DNA of 8,493 nucleotides from DATFPQ01 sp035264765 (GCA_035264765.1 DATFPQ010000297.1:1-8493); one strand, 5' to 3'. Positions 1 through 8,008 are shown, counted from the stretch's first letter. Numbers and translations are program-made. The notes: generated from the letters alone by a model not told the origin.

Positions 1-1
1 C

Positions 2-769
2 GAGCGCCCGGACACCTGGGAGGTCCAGGGCCGGGGCGAGCTGGCCCTGGCGATCCTGGTCGAGCAGATGCGCCGCGAGGGCTTCGAGCTCACCGTCGGC
101 AAGCCGCAGGTCGTCACGCGGGAGATCGACGGCAAGCTGCACGAGCCGGTGGAGCGGCTCACCGTGGACGCGCCGGAGGAGTACCTCGGCGCCATCACCC
201 AGCTGCTCGCGGTCCGCAAGGGCCGGATGGAGCACATGACGAACCACGGCACCGGCTGGATCCGGATGGAGTTCCTGGTGCCCTCGCGCGGACTGATCGG
301 GTTCCGGACCGAGTTCCTCACGGACACGCGGGGGACCGGCATCGCGCACCAGGTGTTCGAGGGCTACGAGCCGTGGTTCGGCGAGCTGCGAACCCGCCCG
401 TCGGGGTCGATGGCCGCCGACCGGGCCGGCCAGGCGACGTCGTACGCCATGGCCAACCTGCAGGAGCGCGGCACGCTGTTCGTCGACCCGGGCACCGAGG
501 TCTACGAGGGCATGGTCGTCGGCGAGAACTCCCGCGCGGACGACATGGACGTGAACATCTGCAAGGAGAAGAAGATGACGAACGTCCGCTCCAACGCGGA
601 CGAGCTGGAGCGGCTGGTGCCCGCCCGCAAGCTGTCGCTGGAGCAGTCGCTGGAGTTCTGCCGCGACGACGAGTGCGTCGAGGTGACGCCGGACGCGGTC
701 CGCATCCGCAAGGTGCAGCTGTCCGCGCAGGATCGGGAGAAGGCGCGCGGTCGGGCCCGCCGCGCCTGA
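2..769 (+). CDS. typA: TypA/BipA translational GTPase, C-terminal part (5' end outside window)
   Basis: TypA/BipA is a ribosome-binding GTPase of the EF-G/LepA superfamily that acts in the cytoplasm in ribosome assembly and stress adaptation. Only the last 255 codons are here; the frame is open from base 2, and the family is usually a little over 600 residues, so the GTPase domain lies upstream. What is visible is the EF-G-like part beginning with the GRGELALAILVEQMRREGFE block (about 32-91), the EF-G domain V-like segment with PSRGLIGFRTEF (281-316), and the TypA-specific C-terminal domain with GENSRADDMDVN (521-556), the KKMTNVRSNADE block (569-604) and the VEVTPDAVRIRKVQL tail. An Arg/Ala-rich end is common in actinobacterial TypA. 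These blocks separate TypA from EF-G and LepA. A terminator-like hairpin follows seven bases after the TGA stop, so it is probably not co-transcribed with the transporter genes. The family call is very secure. Confidence 0.97.
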   Translation, partial: ERPDTWEVQGRGELALAILVEQMRREGFELTVGKPQVVTREIDGKLHEPVERLTVDAPEEYLGAITQLLAVRKGRMEHMTNHGTGWIRMEFLVPSRGLIGFRTEFLTDTRGTGIAHQVFEGYEPWFGELRTRPSGSMAADRAGQATSYAMANLQERGTLFVDPGTEVYEGMVVGENSRADDMDVNICKEKKMTNVRSNADELERLVPARKLSLEQSLEFCRDDECVEVTPDAVRIRKVQLSAQDREKARGRARRA

Positions 770-775
770 CCTGCT

Positions 776-805
776 GTGAAGCCGCCGGTTGGTGCGGCGG
801 CTCAC
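776..805 (+). terminator. Hairpin after typA, probable terminator
   Basis: GTG (776-778) plus AGCCGCCG (780-787) pairs with CGGCGGCT (795-802) plus CAC (803-805), giving 11 GC-rich pairs with one bulged A at 779 and a 7-base loop. It starts 7 bases after the typA stop. There is no T-run after it, which is common for actinobacterial hairpin terminators, so termination strength is inferred and not seen. Confidence 0.55.
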
Positions 806-845
806 CGGAAGGTCGCGGCGCGGTCACGATTGGGCAACGAGCCGG

Positions 846-862
846 CCCGCCCTTGCGGCGGG
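846..862 (+). repeat. Small inverted repeat between typA and the transporter operon
   Basis: CCCGCC (846-851) and GGCGGG (857-862) form a 6-bp stem with a 5-base loop. The candidate -35 TTGCGG (853-858) lies across its loop and 3' arm. It could be a second terminator element, a regulator site or chance in GC-rich DNA. The rest of the 162-base gap shows nothing else convincing. Confidence 0.3.
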
Positions 863-883
863 AGAACCGCGGTGGCATAGAGT
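853..883 (+). promoter_or_regulatory. Candidate promoter for the peptide-transporter operon
   Basis: TTGCGG (853-858) and TAGAGT (878-883) resemble a -35/-10 pair of the housekeeping sigma type, the latter fitting the actinobacterial TAnnnT pattern. The spacer is 19 bases, longer than ideal. It lies between the typA hairpin and the first permease gene, where a promoter is expected, and would leave a leader of about 40 bases. This is a weak match and depends largely on its position. Confidence 0.3.
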
Positions 884-931
884 CACGACGACTCGCGCCG
901 GAGCATCCGCACCGAAAGGCCGACCGCATTC

Positions 932-1918
932 ATGACCATTGCGTCGCAGTCCGCTGACGTCGCTCAGGGCCCGGTCCTCTCCGGCATCGCTGGGCGCTCG
1001 CCGAGCCAGATCGCGTGGTCTCGGCTCAAGCGGGACAAGGTCGGGATGATCAGCCTCGCGGTGATCACGCTCACCCTCGTGGTCGCCATCTTCGCGCCGT
1101 TGATCGCATCATTGCTCGGGCTCGACCCGCTGGAGACGCACAACGAGCTGATCGGCGACGGGGGTCTGCCGAAGGGCCCCCTGCACAGCGGGATCAGCCC
1201 GGAGCATCCGCTGGGCGTGGAGCCGGGCATCGGCCGCGACATCCTGTCCCGGCTGCTGTATGGCGCCCGGATCTCACTGCTCGTGGCGGGGCTCGGCACC
1301 CTGCTCACCGTGGTCCTCGGCGTCACGATCGGGCTGATCGCCGGCTACGTCGGCGGGCGGACCGACCGGCTGCTCGGCCGCTTCATGGACCTGGTCCTCA
1401 GTTTCCCCCAGCTGGTCCTGCTGATCTCGCTCAGCCCGATCATCCTGCAGGTTCTGAACACCAAGTTCGGCCTGACGGGCAACGCCGCCAGGATCACGTT
1501 CCTGATCCTGGTGTTCGGGATCTTCGGCTGGCCGTATCTCGCCCGCATCGTCCGCGGCCAGGTCCTGTCGCTGCGCGAGCGGGAGTTCATCGAGGCGGCG
1601 GTGTCGGTCGGCGCGAGCACCCGCCGCATTCTGCTGAAGGAGATGCTGCCCAACCTGTGGGTCCCGATCATCGTGTACGCGTCGCTGCTCCTGCCGACGT
1701 ACATCGCCAGCGAGGCGGCGCTGTCCTTCCTCGGCGTGGGCATCGGGGAGCCGACCCCCACGTGGGGCAAGATGCTGTCCGACTCGGTGGCGTACTACAC
1801 GGTTGACCCCCTGTACCTGTTCATCCCGGGGACGGCGCTACTGATCGTCGTTCTCGCGTTCAACCTGCTCGGCGACTCGGTCCGCGACGCGCTGGACCCG
1901 CGGGCGGGACGAAGCTGA
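932..1918 (+). CDS. Peptide ABC transporter permease, OppC/DppC type
   Basis: This is one of the two membrane subunits of an oligopeptide/dipeptide importer. The 328-residue protein has the DppC/OppC layout: a cytoplasmic N-terminus, a first membrane helix (about 40-62), an extracellular segment containing HPLG (92-95) and GRDILSRLLYGAR (101-113), then further helices. The EAA loop that docks on the ATPase runs from about 218 to 241 (EFIEAAVSVGAS..., ending LPN). The family's ALSFLGVG (263-270) and PTPTWGKML (275-282) blocks follow. The ATG at 932 has GAAAGG at 914-919, rather far at 12 bases, and no better in-frame start is near. In most opp/dpp operons this gene follows the OppB-type gene; here it comes first, ahead of the binding protein, and is separated from it by 139 structured bases. 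Peptide import is a secure family call, but the substrate (dipeptide, oligopeptide or signal peptide) cannot be read from it. Confidence 0.93.
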   Translation: MTIASQSADVAQGPVLSGIAGRSPSQIAWSRLKRDKVGMISLAVITLTLVVAIFAPLIASLLGLDPLETHNELIGDGGLPKGPLHSGISPEHPLGVEPGIGRDILSRLLYGARISLLVAGLGTLLTVVLGVTIGLIAGYVGGRTDRLLGRFMDLVLSFPQLVLLISLSPIILQVLNTKFGLTGNAARITFLILVFGIFGWPYLARIVRGQVLSLREREFIEAAVSVGASTRRILLKEMLPNLWVPIIVYASLLLPTYIASEAALSFLGVGIGEPTPTWGKMLSDSVAYYTVDPLYLFIPGTALLIVVLAFNLLGDSVRDALDPRAGRS

Positions 1919-1968
1919 GCCCGGCCGACCAACACCAGGTCCAGCGGCGCGTACAGCAACTATTCGAC

Positions 1969-2009
1969 TTCCCGGCTAGGCGCCGGGAGCGGGTCCCGCT
2001 CGCCGGGAA
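1969..2009 (+). promoter_or_regulatory. Structured leader of the binding-protein gene with two competing folds
   Basis: TTCCCGGC (1969-1976) can pair perfectly over 8 bp with GCCGGGAA (2002-2009), enclosing a second hairpin GAGCGG/CCGCTC (1987-1992 with 1996-2001, 3-base loop). The same 5' arm can instead pair with the nearer copy GCCGGG (1982-1987), giving a 6-bp hairpin with a 5-base loop. The two folds exclude each other. The element lies 50 bases after the permease stop and 35 bases before the Shine-Dalgarno of the binding-protein gene. It could be a processing or stability element, a terminator or an attenuator-like switch. Apart from this and the ribosome binding site I see nothing clear in the 1919-2057 gap. 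Confidence 0.45.
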
Positions 2010-2044
2010 CCGGACGGACGGGCACACAGGCCCGGTCCTTGACC

Positions 2045-2050
2045 AGGAGG
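2045..2050 (+). promoter_or_regulatory. Strong ribosome binding site of the binding-protein gene
   Basis: AGGAGG with a 7-base spacer to the ATG at 2058 fixes that start. It is one of the two strongest Shine-Dalgarno sequences in the window and fits the need for binding protein in excess over the membrane subunits. Confidence 0.8.
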
Positions 2051-2057
2051 AGACGAC

Positions 2058-3830
2058 ATGAGCAAGGCCATCACCGGTCTTCGCTTCGTCGCCCTCGCCT
2101 CGGCCGGCGCTCTCGCGCTGGCCGCGTGCGGTGGTGGCGGCGACACCAGCGGTACCTCGACCCCCAGTGGCGGCAGTGGCGGGTCGGGCCAGGGACAGAA
2201 GGGTGGCACCCTCACGATTTTCACGCTCGACGAGCAGTTCACCCACCTCGACCCTCAGCGCAACTACACCGGTGAGGACCTGGCGTTCTCGAGCGGGTAC
2301 CTCACCCGCACGCTCACAGCGTTCAAGTTGAGCAAGGACGGCGAGCAGGCCAACACGGTCGTCCCGGACCTGGCGACGGACACCGGCAAGCCGTCGGACG
2401 GCGCGAAGACCTGGACCTTCACGCTCCGCGACGGGGTCAAGTGGGAGGACGGCTCCGACGTCACCTGCGCCGACATCAAGTACGGCGTCTCCCGCACGTT
2501 CGCCCAGACGGTGATCACCGACGGGCCGACGTACGCCATCAGCCTCCTGGACATCCCCAAGGACGCCGACGGCAACTCCACCTACAAGGGCCCGTACGAG
2601 ACCTCCAAGAACGACACGGCCGCCTTCGACAAGGCCGTGGCCTGCTCGCCGGACGGCAAGACCATCACCTTCCACCTGAACCAGCCGGCCGGTGACTTCA
2701 ACAACACCGTGACCCTGGCGGCGTTCGCGCCCGTGCCGAAGGCGAAGGACACGGGTGAGAAGTACGACGACAAGATCGTGTCGAACGGCCCGTACAAGAT
2801 CACCGAGTACACCAAGGGCCAGCAGCTGGTGCTCGACCGCAACCCGAACTGGAGCGCCGATACCGACGCGTACCGTCCGGCCTACCCGGACAAGATCGTG
2901 ATGAAGTTCGGCGTCAGCCAGCAGACCGGCGACCAGCGCCTGATGGCCGACGCCGGCGAGGACCAGTCAGCCCTGTCGCGGGACAACCTGTCGACCTCCT
3001 CGCTCACCACGGTCTTCAACGACCCTCGCTTCGCCGACCGACGGGTCAACGAGTACGACCCGTACGTCCGCTACATCGCGATCAACGCCAAGAAGGTGCC
3101 GAACGTCAAGCACCGCCAGGCGATCATGGCCGCCCTGGACCGGGCTCAGCTGCGCACCATCGCCGGTGGCTCGTTCGGCGGTGACCTCGCCGACGGCGTG
3201 ATCAAGCCGAACCTGCCGGCGGACTACGCGCCGTCCGGCGTGTGGGACAGCCTGCTCGGCGCCAAGATCCCGGACAACGGTGACCCCACGTACGCCAAGA
3301 AGCTGATCCAGGAGTCGGGTCAGCCGATGCCGACGATCACGTACGACTACAACCAGACGCCGGACAACGACAAGGGCGCGGCCGCGGTGCAGTCCTCGCT
3401 CGCCAAGGCCGGCATCACGGTGAAGCTGAACCCGATCGAGCAGGGCAAGTACTACCCGACGGTTCAGGACCCGAAGAAGGAGAACGAGCTGGCGCTGGCC
3501 GGCTGGGGCGCCGACTGGCCGAACGCCTCCACGGTCATCCCCGAGCTCTTCACCCCCAACGGCGGCTTCAAGCTCTCGCTGGCCAATGACAAGGCCTTCA
3601 ACGACGCGGTGGCCAAGGCCAAGGCTGAGACGGACCGCGCCAAGCAGGGCGAGATGTGGAAGGACCTCAACAAGCAGGCCATGGCGAACGCGTGGGTCAT
3701 CCCGACCCGCTTCGGTCGCGAGCAGCGCCTGGCCGGCTCGAAGGTCGCTGCGGGCAGCGGCGACGGCAAGGTCTACATCTGGTCCCCGTACGGCTCCTGG
3801 AGCTACGCGGACCTGTACGTCAAGAAGTAG
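2058..3830 (+). CDS. Peptide-binding lipoprotein, SBP family 5 (OppA/DppA/BldKB-like)
   Basis: This is the extracytoplasmic substrate-binding subunit of the importer, anchored to the outer face of the membrane. The 590-residue precursor starts with a lipoprotein signal: Lys3 and Arg9, a hydrophobic stretch, then lipobox LAAC (21-24), so Cys24 should be lipidated. A Gly/Ser/Thr linker (25-49) follows. The family 5 fold begins at GGTLTIFT (49-56). Its hallmark block is VVPDLATDTGKPSDG...WTFTLRDGVKWEDG...ADIKYGVSRTF (about 101-148). Later blocks include VSNGPYKITEY (241-251), ALDRAQLR (359-366) and GWGADWPNAST (482-492). Mature Cys137 and Cys196 are the only other cysteines and might form a disulfide. 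Length is somewhat above the 500-550 residues common for OppA/DppA. The gene has its own strong Shine-Dalgarno and is flanked on both sides by hairpin-rich gaps. Peptide is the likely ligand class, and the position second after a permease matches bldKB. Other family 5 ligands (nickel chelates, heme, sugars) cannot be excluded from sequence alone. Confidence 0.95.
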   Translation: MSKAITGLRFVALASAGALALAACGGGGDTSGTSTPSGGSGGSGQGQKGGTLTIFTLDEQFTHLDPQRNYTGEDLAFSSGYLTRTLTAFKLSKDGEQANTVVPDLATDTGKPSDGAKTWTFTLRDGVKWEDGSDVTCADIKYGVSRTFAQTVITDGPTYAISLLDIPKDADGNSTYKGPYETSKNDTAAFDKAVACSPDGKTITFHLNQPAGDFNNTVTLAAFAPVPKAKDTGEKYDDKIVSNGPYKITEYTKGQQLVLDRNPNWSADTDAYRPAYPDKIVMKFGVSQQTGDQRLMADAGEDQSALSRDNLSTSSLTTVFNDPRFADRRVNEYDPYVRYIAINAKKVPNVKHRQAIMAALDRAQLRTIAGGSFGGDLADGVIKPNLPADYAPSGVWDSLLGAKIPDNGDPTYAKKLIQESGQPMPTITYDYNQTPDNDKGAAAVQSSLAKAGITVKLNPIEQGKYYPTVQDPKKENELALAGWGADWPNASTVIPELFTPNGGFKLSLANDKAFNDAVAKAKAETDRAKQGEMWKDLNKQAMANAWVIPTRFGREQRLAGSKVAAGSGDGKVYIWSPYGSWSYADLYVKK

Positions 3831-3848
3831 TCTGCCTACTCGGTAGAC
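3830..3848 (+). repeat. Small hairpin at the stop codon of the binding-protein gene
   Basis: GTCTGCC (3830-3836) pairs with GGTAGAC (3842-3848), seven pairs including one G-U, around a 5-base loop. Its first base is the last base of the TAG stop codon. It is the first of three stem-loops in the 121-base gap. Confidence 0.35.
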
Positions 3849-3865
3849 GGCTCGACCGTTACGAC

Positions 3866-3902
3866 GGCCCGGAGGCGGGTGCGACCCACCCGCCTCCGGG
3901 CC
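3866..3902 (+). terminator. Perfect 15-bp stem-loop after the binding-protein gene
   Basis: GGCCCGGAGGCGGGT (3866-3880) and ACCCGCCTCCGGGCC (3888-3902) are perfect reverse complements with a 7-base loop. Three more pairs (3862-3864 with 3904-3906) form after one mismatch. No T-run follows, and a fully intact transporter continues downstream, so the likeliest role is partial termination or protection of the upstream mRNA from 3' exonucleases. Either would raise binding-protein levels over those of the permease and ATPases. The structure is seen directly; the role is inferred from similar elements in other binding-protein operons. Confidence 0.6.
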
Positions 3903-3905
3903 ATC

Positions 3906-3928
3906 GGTCGGTTCTCGATCGGCCGACC
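3906..3928 (+). repeat. Third inverted repeat before the OppB-type gene
   Basis: GGTCGG (3906-3911) pairs with CCGACC (3923-3928) over 6 bp with an 11-base loop, ending 12 bases before the Shine-Dalgarno at 3941. Being short and GC-rich, it could be chance. Confidence 0.25.
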
Positions 3929-3940
3929 CCGCCCGAACCC

Positions 3941-3945
3941 GGAGG
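3941..3945 (+). promoter_or_regulatory. Ribosome binding site that fixes the GTG start at 3952
   Basis: GGAGG with a 6-base spacer to the GTG at 3952. It supports this GTG over internal ATG codons such as the one at 3982, which would cut into the first membrane helix. Confidence 0.7.
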
Positions 3946-3951
3946 CTTGCC

Positions 3952-4937
3952 GTGGGCACGTACATCGTCCGGCGCGTGATCGCGATGATCATGATGCTCG
4001 TGGCGCTCAGCATCATCGTCTTCCTGATGTTCTCAGCGCTGCCGACCAACCCGGCGGCGCTGACCTGCGGCAAGTCCTGCACCCCACAGGTCATCGCGGC
4101 CAACGCCAAGCGCCTGGGGTATGACCAGCCGCTGTACGTGCAGTACGGCCAGTTCGTCAAGGGCATCTTCGTCGGACGCACCTACGGCTCGGGCACCGCC
4201 ACGTTCGAGTGCCCGGCGCCGTGCCTGGGCTACTCGTTCTTCCGGGGTGAGGATGTCACCACCCTGATCAAGGAGCGGCTGCCGGTCACCATGGTGGAGG
4301 CGATCGGCGCGTGCATCCTCTGGCTCATCATCGGAACGCTGGTCGGCATCCTGGCCGCGCTCAGACGCGGGCGCTGGGAGGACCGGACGGCCATGGGGCT
4401 CTCCCTGATCGGCTACTCGTTCCCCACCTTCTTCATCGGCCTGATCCTGCAGTACTTCGTGATCTTCAAGTTGAAGCTCATGGACTACCCGTCCTACACG
4501 CCGTTCAGCACGGACCCGGTCGCCTGGCTCAAGGCCTTCATCCTCCCGTGGATCACCCTCGCGCTGGTCTATGCCGCCTTCTATGCCCGGTTGACCCGCA
4601 ACCAGATGCTCGACACCCTCGGTGAGGACTACATCCGCACGGCCCGGTCCAAGGGCCTGTCCGAGCGCACCGTGATCGGCAAGCACGCCCTGCGCGCCGG
4701 GCTGACTCCGATCGTCACCGCCGCCGGTCTCGACCTCGCCGCGCTGCTCGGCGGCGTCGTCATCACCGAGTACATCTTCAACCTGCCGGGTCTGGGTCAG
4801 CTGGCGCTGCGGTCGGTCATCGAGTCGGACCTGCCGCTGATCACCGCCGTGGTCCTGGTCGCCGGGGCGTTCGTGATCCTGGCCAACCTCATCGTCGACC
4901 TGCTGTATGCCGTGATCGACCCGAGAGTGAGGCTGGG

Positions 4938-4941
<4 letters not shown>
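3952..4941 (+). CDS. Peptide ABC transporter permease, OppB/DppB type
   Basis: This is the second membrane subunit of the importer. The 329-residue protein has the OppB/DppB pattern: an N-terminal YIVRRVI followed by a hydrophobic helix (about 9-29), a long extracellular segment (about 30-112) with the family's LGYDQPLYVQY block (55-65), then helices at roughly 113-137, 150-172, 196-212, 252-275 and 295-322. The cytoplasmic EAA loop (DYIRTARSKG, 226-235, running to LTPI at about 254) contacts an ATPase. The C-terminus ends DPRVRLG, as is typical. Unusual for the wider family are four cysteines in the extracellular segment arranged as two CX3C pairs (Cys39/Cys43 and Cys87/Cys91). The start is GTG with a good Shine-Dalgarno. 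Its TGA stop shares bases with the ATG of the next gene (ATGA at 4938-4941), so the two are probably translationally coupled. The family call is secure and the substrate is unknown. Confidence 0.93.
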
Positions 4942-5968
<1,027 letters not shown>

Positions 5969-5972
<4 letters not shown>

Positions 5973-6019
5973 ACACCCGACGTCCCTGGATGCGCCCGGT
6001 GCGCGGGGAGCACGCATGA
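5969..6019 (+). CDS. Possible 16-residue coupling ORF between the two ATPase genes
   Basis: The reading frame encodes MNTRRPWMRPVRGEHA. Its ATG overlaps the stop of the OppD-type gene (ATGA, 5969-5972) and its stop overlaps the ATG of the OppF-type gene (ATGA, 6016-6019). A strong AAGGAGG precedes it. This double overlap would hand terminating ribosomes from one ATPase gene to the next with no untranslated gap, which could keep the two ATPases in balance. The peptide has five Arg and no hydrophobic stretch, and I recognise no family. A functional peptide, a pure coupling device and a chance ORF in a 43-base gap are all possible; coupling is favoured by the two ATGA junctions and the Shine-Dalgarno. 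Confidence 0.4.
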
Positions 6020-7056
6020 GCGACCCGGTCCTGAGGGTCACCGACCTGCAGAAGTACTTCCCGATCACGCACGGGCTGCTGCGCCGCCACGTCGGCGACG
6101 TCAAGGCCGTCGACGGTGTGGACATCGCGGTCCACGAGCGGGAGACGATCGGCCTGGTCGGTGAGAGCGGCTGTGGGAAGTCCACCGCCGGTCGCACCAT
6201 GCTGAAGCTTCTCCAGCCCACCGGTGGCCGGATCGAGTACCAGGGTCGCGACATCACCGAGCTGTCCCGCCGGGAGATGGTTCCGCTGCGTCGCGAGATG
6301 CAGATGGTCTTCCAGGACCCCTACAACTCGCTGAACCCCCGGCACACGGTCGGCACGATCATCGGCACGCCGTTCAAGGTGCAGGGCGTCACCCCGAAGG
6401 GTGGCGTCAAGGCGGCCGTTCAGGACGTCATGGAACGGGTGGGGCTCAACCCCGAGCACTACAACCGTTACCCCAACGAGTTCTCCGGCGGCCAGCGTCA
6501 GCGCATCGGCATCGCCCGCGCCGTCGTGCTGCGGCCGCGCCTGATCATCGCGGACGAGCCGGTGTCGGCCCTGGACGTGTCGATCCAGGCGCAGGTGGTG
6601 AACCTGCTCGAGGACATCCAGGACGAGTTCGGGCTGTCCTACGTGGTCATCGCGCACGACCTGTCCGTGGTGCGGCACATCTCGGACCGGGTCGCGGTGA
6701 TGTACCTGGGCCACCTGGTCGAGCTGGCCCCTGCCGACGTGCTCTACGCCCAGCCGCTGCACCCCTACACGCACGCGCTGATGTCGGCGGTCCCGGTGCC
6801 GGACCCGGACTCCAACGCGCGCCGCGAGCGGATCCTGCTGCAGGGCGACCTGCCGTCCCCGAGCAACCCGCCATCCGGGTGCGTGTTCCGGACGCGCTGC
6901 CCCAAGGCCCAGGACCGGTGCGCCGTCGAGGTGCCGCTGCTGCGTGAGCTGGCGCCCGGCCACACCGTCGCCTGCCACTTCCCGGAGTACGGCGACCTGG
7001 GCTCGCGGGCCGAGGGCGGGCAGGACGCCACCCCGCAGGACCGCGTCCCGGCGTGA
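6016..7056 (+). CDS. Peptide ABC transporter ATPase, OppF/DppF type
   Basis: This is the second ATPase subunit of the importer. The 346-residue protein opens with the OppF-type LRVTDLQKYFPI (6-17) and has Walker A GESGCGKS (49-56), Q-loop Gln100 in VFQDPYNSLNPR, signature FSGGQ (156-160), Walker B LIIADE (176-181), the D-loop in SALD and switch His214 in IAHDLS. The C-terminal extension has Cys289, Cys295, Cys302 and Cys320 (C-X5-C-X6-C-X17-C), the classical four-cysteine pattern of this family. Both ATPases therefore keep a possible iron-sulfur site. The tail after about residue 325 is hydrophilic and poorly conserved in such proteins. The ATG at 6016 has GGGGAG at 6005-6010 with a 5-base spacer, and no better in-frame start lies upstream. 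The stop overlaps the GTG of mshB. Confidence 0.95.
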   Translation: MSDPVLRVTDLQKYFPITHGLLRRHVGDVKAVDGVDIAVHERETIGLVGESGCGKSTAGRTMLKLLQPTGGRIEYQGRDITELSRREMVPLRREMQMVFQDPYNSLNPRHTVGTIIGTPFKVQGVTPKGGVKAAVQDVMERVGLNPEHYNRYPNEFSGGQRQRIGIARAVVLRPRLIIADEPVSALDVSIQAQVVNLLEDIQDEFGLSYVVIAHDLSVVRHISDRVAVMYLGHLVELAPADVLYAQPLHPYTHALMSAVPVPDPDSNARRERILLQGDLPSPSNPPSGCVFRTRCPKAQDRCAVEVPLLRELAPGHTVACHFPEYGDLGSRAEGGQDATPQDRVPA

Positions 7057-7997
7057 CGGCGCGTTCCCACCGGGGCCGGCTGCTGCTCGTCCACGCCCAC
7101 CCGGATGACGAGACGCTGACCACTGGGGCGACCCTGGCTCGCTACGCCGCCGAGGGAGCAGGCGTCACGCTCGTCACCTGCACGCTCGGCGAGGAGGGCG
7201 AGGTGATCCCGCCCGCCCTGCGGCACCTGGAGTCGGGCCACGACGACGCGCTCGGCCGGCACCGCTCGGGTGAGCTGGCCGACGCCATGGCCGCGCTCGG
7301 CGTCCGGGACCACCGGCTGCTGGCCGCCGGCCGGTGGCGCGACTCGGGCATGGCCTGGCTCGCCCCCGGAATCGCCGGGGCCGGCGTACAGGCCGCGCAC
7401 CCGGACGCGTTCGCGCGAGCGGACGTCGACGAGGCGGCGGCCTCGCTGGCCCAGGTGGTCCGCGACGTGCGTCCGCACGTCGTCGTGACGTACGACCCGG
7501 AGGGCGGGTACGGGCACCCGGATCACGTGCAGGCGCACCGGGTGGCCACCCGCGCCGTCGAGCTGGCGGAGCAGGAGGGCCCCGGGACGCCGGACGGGAA
7601 CCGGCTGCCCGGCTGGGAGGTACCCCGGCTGTGCTGGGTGCAGGTGGCACGGTCGTGGGCCGAGCGGGAACGCAAGCAGGTGCTGCGCGCGGCCGCCGAC
7701 GGCACGCTCCCGGCGCCGCTTCAGGCTCCCGACCCCGACGCCGGGTTCCCGCCCGCCGTCGTGCCGGACGACGAGATCGGCTGCGTGGTCGACGGGGCTG
7801 CGCACACCGCCGAGCTGGTGCGGGCGCTGCGCGCGCACGACACCCAGGTGCGGGTGCTGCCGCCCTGGTACGGGTTGTCCAACGACGTCGCCCACGTGCT
7901 GTCACCGGTGGAGGGTTTCCGCCTGGCCCGGGGCGTCACGTGGCCTGATGGGGCCAGGGCGGACGATCTGTTCGCCGGCCTCGACCTGGCGGACTGA
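7053..7997 (+). CDS. mshB: MshB: GlcNAc-inositol deacetylase of mycothiol biosynthesis
   Basis: MshB removes the acetyl group from 1-D-myo-inosityl-2-acetamido-2-deoxy-alpha-D-glucopyranoside to give GlcN-Ins, to which MshC then adds cysteine, on the way to mycothiol, the main low-molecular-weight thiol of actinobacteria. The 314-residue cytoplasmic protein is a PIG-L-type zinc deacetylase. It has the HAHPDDE motif (14-20), where His16 and Asp19 match the zinc ligands and Asp18 the catalytic base of the M. tuberculosis enzyme. The GGYGHPDH motif (151-158) supplies zinc ligand His158 and active-site Tyr153 and His155. The VTCTLGEEGEV (41-51) and GRWRDSGM (93-100) blocks point to MshB rather than the related amidase Mca. 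The start is GTG, overlapping the previous stop as GTGA (7053-7056), with only a weak AGGA 12 bases upstream, so translation probably depends on coupling to the ATPase gene. It is slightly longer than the M. tuberculosis protein (303 residues). Confidence 0.92.
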   Translation: MTARSHRGRLLLVHAHPDDETLTTGATLARYAAEGAGVTLVTCTLGEEGEVIPPALRHLESGHDDALGRHRSGELADAMAALGVRDHRLLAAGRWRDSGMAWLAPGIAGAGVQAAHPDAFARADVDEAAASLAQVVRDVRPHVVVTYDPEGGYGHPDHVQAHRVATRAVELAEQEGPGTPDGNRLPGWEVPRLCWVQVARSWAERERKQVLRAAADGTLPAPLQAPDPDAGFPPAVVPDDEIGCVVDGAAHTAELVRALRAHDTQVRVLPPWYGLSNDVAHVLSPVEGFRLARGVTWPDGARADDLFAGLDLAD

Positions 7998-8008
7998 TCC
8001 TTCACGCT

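Noticed and set aside
373..957. Plus-strand frame overlapping the typA end and running into the permease start
   Set aside because: The translation is Arg/Gly/Ala-rich with no family features, lies within typA for most of its length, and crosses the terminator-like hairpin.
1015..1806. Plus-strand frame inside the OppC-type gene
   Set aside because: It is an out-of-frame shadow of a gene with clear EAA-loop and membrane motifs; its own translation has no membrane helix and high Arg/Pro/Gly.
2039..2044. TTGACC as a -35 box just before the binding-protein gene
   Set aside because: It abuts the Shine-Dalgarno, so transcription would start inside the gene, and no TAnnnT sequence lies at a suitable distance.
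2967..4181. Minus-strand open frame of 404 codons, and similar ones at 5905-6978, 6765-7895 and 1860-2675
   Set aside because: All are opposite well-supported genes with full motif sets, have no ribosome binding evidence that outweighs them, and show low-complexity translations.
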